In this document: positions 15,251 through 16,108 of the stretch, piece by piece | Layout of the letters: each line of letters starts with the position of its first letter | Position numbering within the stretch: the first letter of the stretch is position 1 | Source: Rhodoferax sp. UBA4127 | GTDB taxonomy: Bacteria > Pseudomonadota > Gammaproteobacteria > Burkholderiales > Burkholderiaceae_C | DNA: 16,108 nucleotides | Assembly (NCBI GenBank): GCA_002381045.1 | Contig: DFWT01000155.1 | Location: 1-16,108 of the forward strand | Reading direction: 5' to 3' | Made by a program: the position numbers and the translations under genes | The notes under the pieces: model-generated | What the model saw: only the letters and a program-made list of their open reading frames with translations | Database searches by the model: none | Told to the model about the DNA's origin: nothing

Positions 15251-16108
15251 TTTCTTCCGTCTTGGCTTGGCGCTGATTATCCTTTCAGCTGGTTCTGCAC
15301 ACGCGCAATTCCGTGTCGAAGTCACTGGGGTGGGGTTGACCCAGTTGCCTATCTCTGTAGCTGCTTTTCGAGGTCAGGATGCGGCCGGTCAGAAGATATC
15401 CGAGATTGTCTCGGCTGACCTTGAGCGCAGTGGCCAGTTTCGCATAATTGGTTCGGCAAGTGGCTCCACAGACGAAGCGTCGAGACCAGAGTTAACCGTT
15501 CTGCGCCAAGCAGGTGCCGACAGCTTTGCCGTGGGTAGCGTGACCAAACTGGTTGATGGTCGGTTTGATGTGCGCTTCAGATTGTGGGATGTGGTCAAGG
15601 GACAGGACCTGGGGGGGCAGAGTTTTGCAGTCAATCCAGGAGATTTGCGCTTGGCGGCCCATCGTGTTTCTGACTACATCTACGAGCGTCTGACAGGGGA
15701 CAAGGGTGCGTTTTCGACCCGAATTGCTTACATCACCAAGGCTGCTCAGCGTTACCAGCTCTGGGTGGCTGACTCAGATGGGGAAAACGCCCAGTCCGCC
15801 CTTGCCAGCCCCGAGCCGATCATTTCTCCAGCTTGGTCACCCGATGGAAACCAGTTGGCTTACGTTTCGTTTGAGTCACGCAAGCCGGTTATTTACGTCC
15901 ACGATGTCAGTACCGGAAAGCGCAGGTTGATTGCCAATTTCAAGGGCTCCAACAGCGCGCCAGCATGGTCCCCGGACGGGCAGACGCTGGCGGTCACTTT
16001 GAGCCGGGACGGCGGTTCGCAGTTGTTTCTGCTGAGCGCCGTGGGCGGTGAACCAAAGCGTTTGATTCAATCCTCCAGCATCGACACGGAACCCGCATTT
16101 TCTCCAGA
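15222..16108 (+). CDS. tolB: TolB, periplasmic Tol-Pal component (partial, 3' end outside window)
   Basis: TolB is the periplasmic beta-propeller protein of the Tol-Pal system, which keeps the outer membrane attached during cell division. The visible 295 codons start with a Sec signal peptide (KRLFRRP, a hydrophobic core, then SAGSAHA before Q29). The TolB N-terminal domain follows, with LPISVAAFRGQD, VSADLERSGQFRII, GADSFAVGSV and the HRVSDYIYERLTG stretch. Propeller repeats come next (STRIAYITK, then PAWSPDGNQLAYVSF and PAWSPDGQTLAVTLS). The window ends in the next repeat, so about 130 residues are missing. ATG 15222 lies within the end of the preceding gene (29-base overlap) behind an A-rich leader without a clear Shine-Dalgarno. 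In most proteobacteria tolB follows tolA; here an LPS glycosyltransferase precedes it. Confidence 0.93.
   Translation, partial: MKRLFRRPIDFFRLGLALIILSAGSAHAQFRVEVTGVGLTQLPISVAAFRGQDAAGQKISEIVSADLERSGQFRIIGSASGSTDEASRPELTVLRQAGADSFAVGSVTKLVDGRFDVRFRLWDVVKGQDLGGQSFAVNPGDLRLAAHRVSDYIYERLTGDKGAFSTRIAYITKAAQRYQLWVADSDGENAQSALASPEPIISPAWSPDGNQLAYVSFESRKPVIYVHDVSTGKRRLIANFKGSNSAPAWSPDGQTLAVTLSRDGGSQLFLLSAVGGEPKRLIQSSSIDTEPAFSP

Overview
The window looks like chromosomal DNA of a betaproteobacterium in the order Burkholderiales, most likely a Comamonadaceae member (Rhodoferax/Polaromonas-like). This rests on the RNase G, MsbA, WaaE-type and TolB sequences, on a maf remnant followed by rng, and on a degenerate intergenic repeat before rng of a kind I associate with that family. 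Taxonomy is inferred from recall, not from a search. The theme is cell-surface polysaccharide and lipopolysaccharide (LPS) assembly between two housekeeping anchors, rng on the left and tolB (cut by the window end) on the right.

Layout. 1-462: no intact gene. It holds a possible structured RNA near the left edge, the 3' remnant of maf (frameshifted, without its 5' part) and the degenerate repeat. 463-5328, plus strand: rng, a NodB-type polysaccharide deacetylase, a GT4 glycosyltransferase (ATGA overlap) and a second GT4-like transferase. 5329-7743: a more AT-rich stretch with a DUF268 protein, a small SAM-methyltransferase-like protein and several short gene fragments. 7744-10895, plus strand: a tight, more GC-rich cassette of a GT11 alpha-1,2-fucosyltransferase-like enzyme, a GT2 glycosyltransferase and a CgeB-like glycosyltransferase. 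11015-14357, minus strand: msbA, a second deacetylase and a DUF6492 glycosyltransferase-like gene, read in that order and joined by 4-base GTGA/ATGA overlaps. 14474-16108, plus strand: a WaaE/KdtX-like LPS-core glycosyltransferase, then tolB overlapping its end by 29 bases.

How it fits together. MsbA would flip lipid A-core across the inner membrane. The WaaE-like enzyme would add an inner-core sugar. The GT4, GT2, GT11 and CgeB-like enzymes would build a variable glycan, probably fucosylated. The two cytoplasmic NodB-type deacetylases would trim N-acetyl groups from sugar intermediates. Each deacetylase gene is coupled to a following transferase-like gene, so the two sets look like diverged copies of one module.

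The strongest unusual signals are the gene debris at boundaries (maf 3' end, a GT9-like N-terminus, a 22-codon N-terminal stub, a 47-codon C-terminal-like fragment, a frameshifted pseudogene), the duplicated deacetylase-transferase module, and tolB sitting behind an LPS glycosyltransferase instead of tolA. I see no CRISPR array, tRNA, rRNA or intact insertion sequence, and no clear new defence or signalling system.
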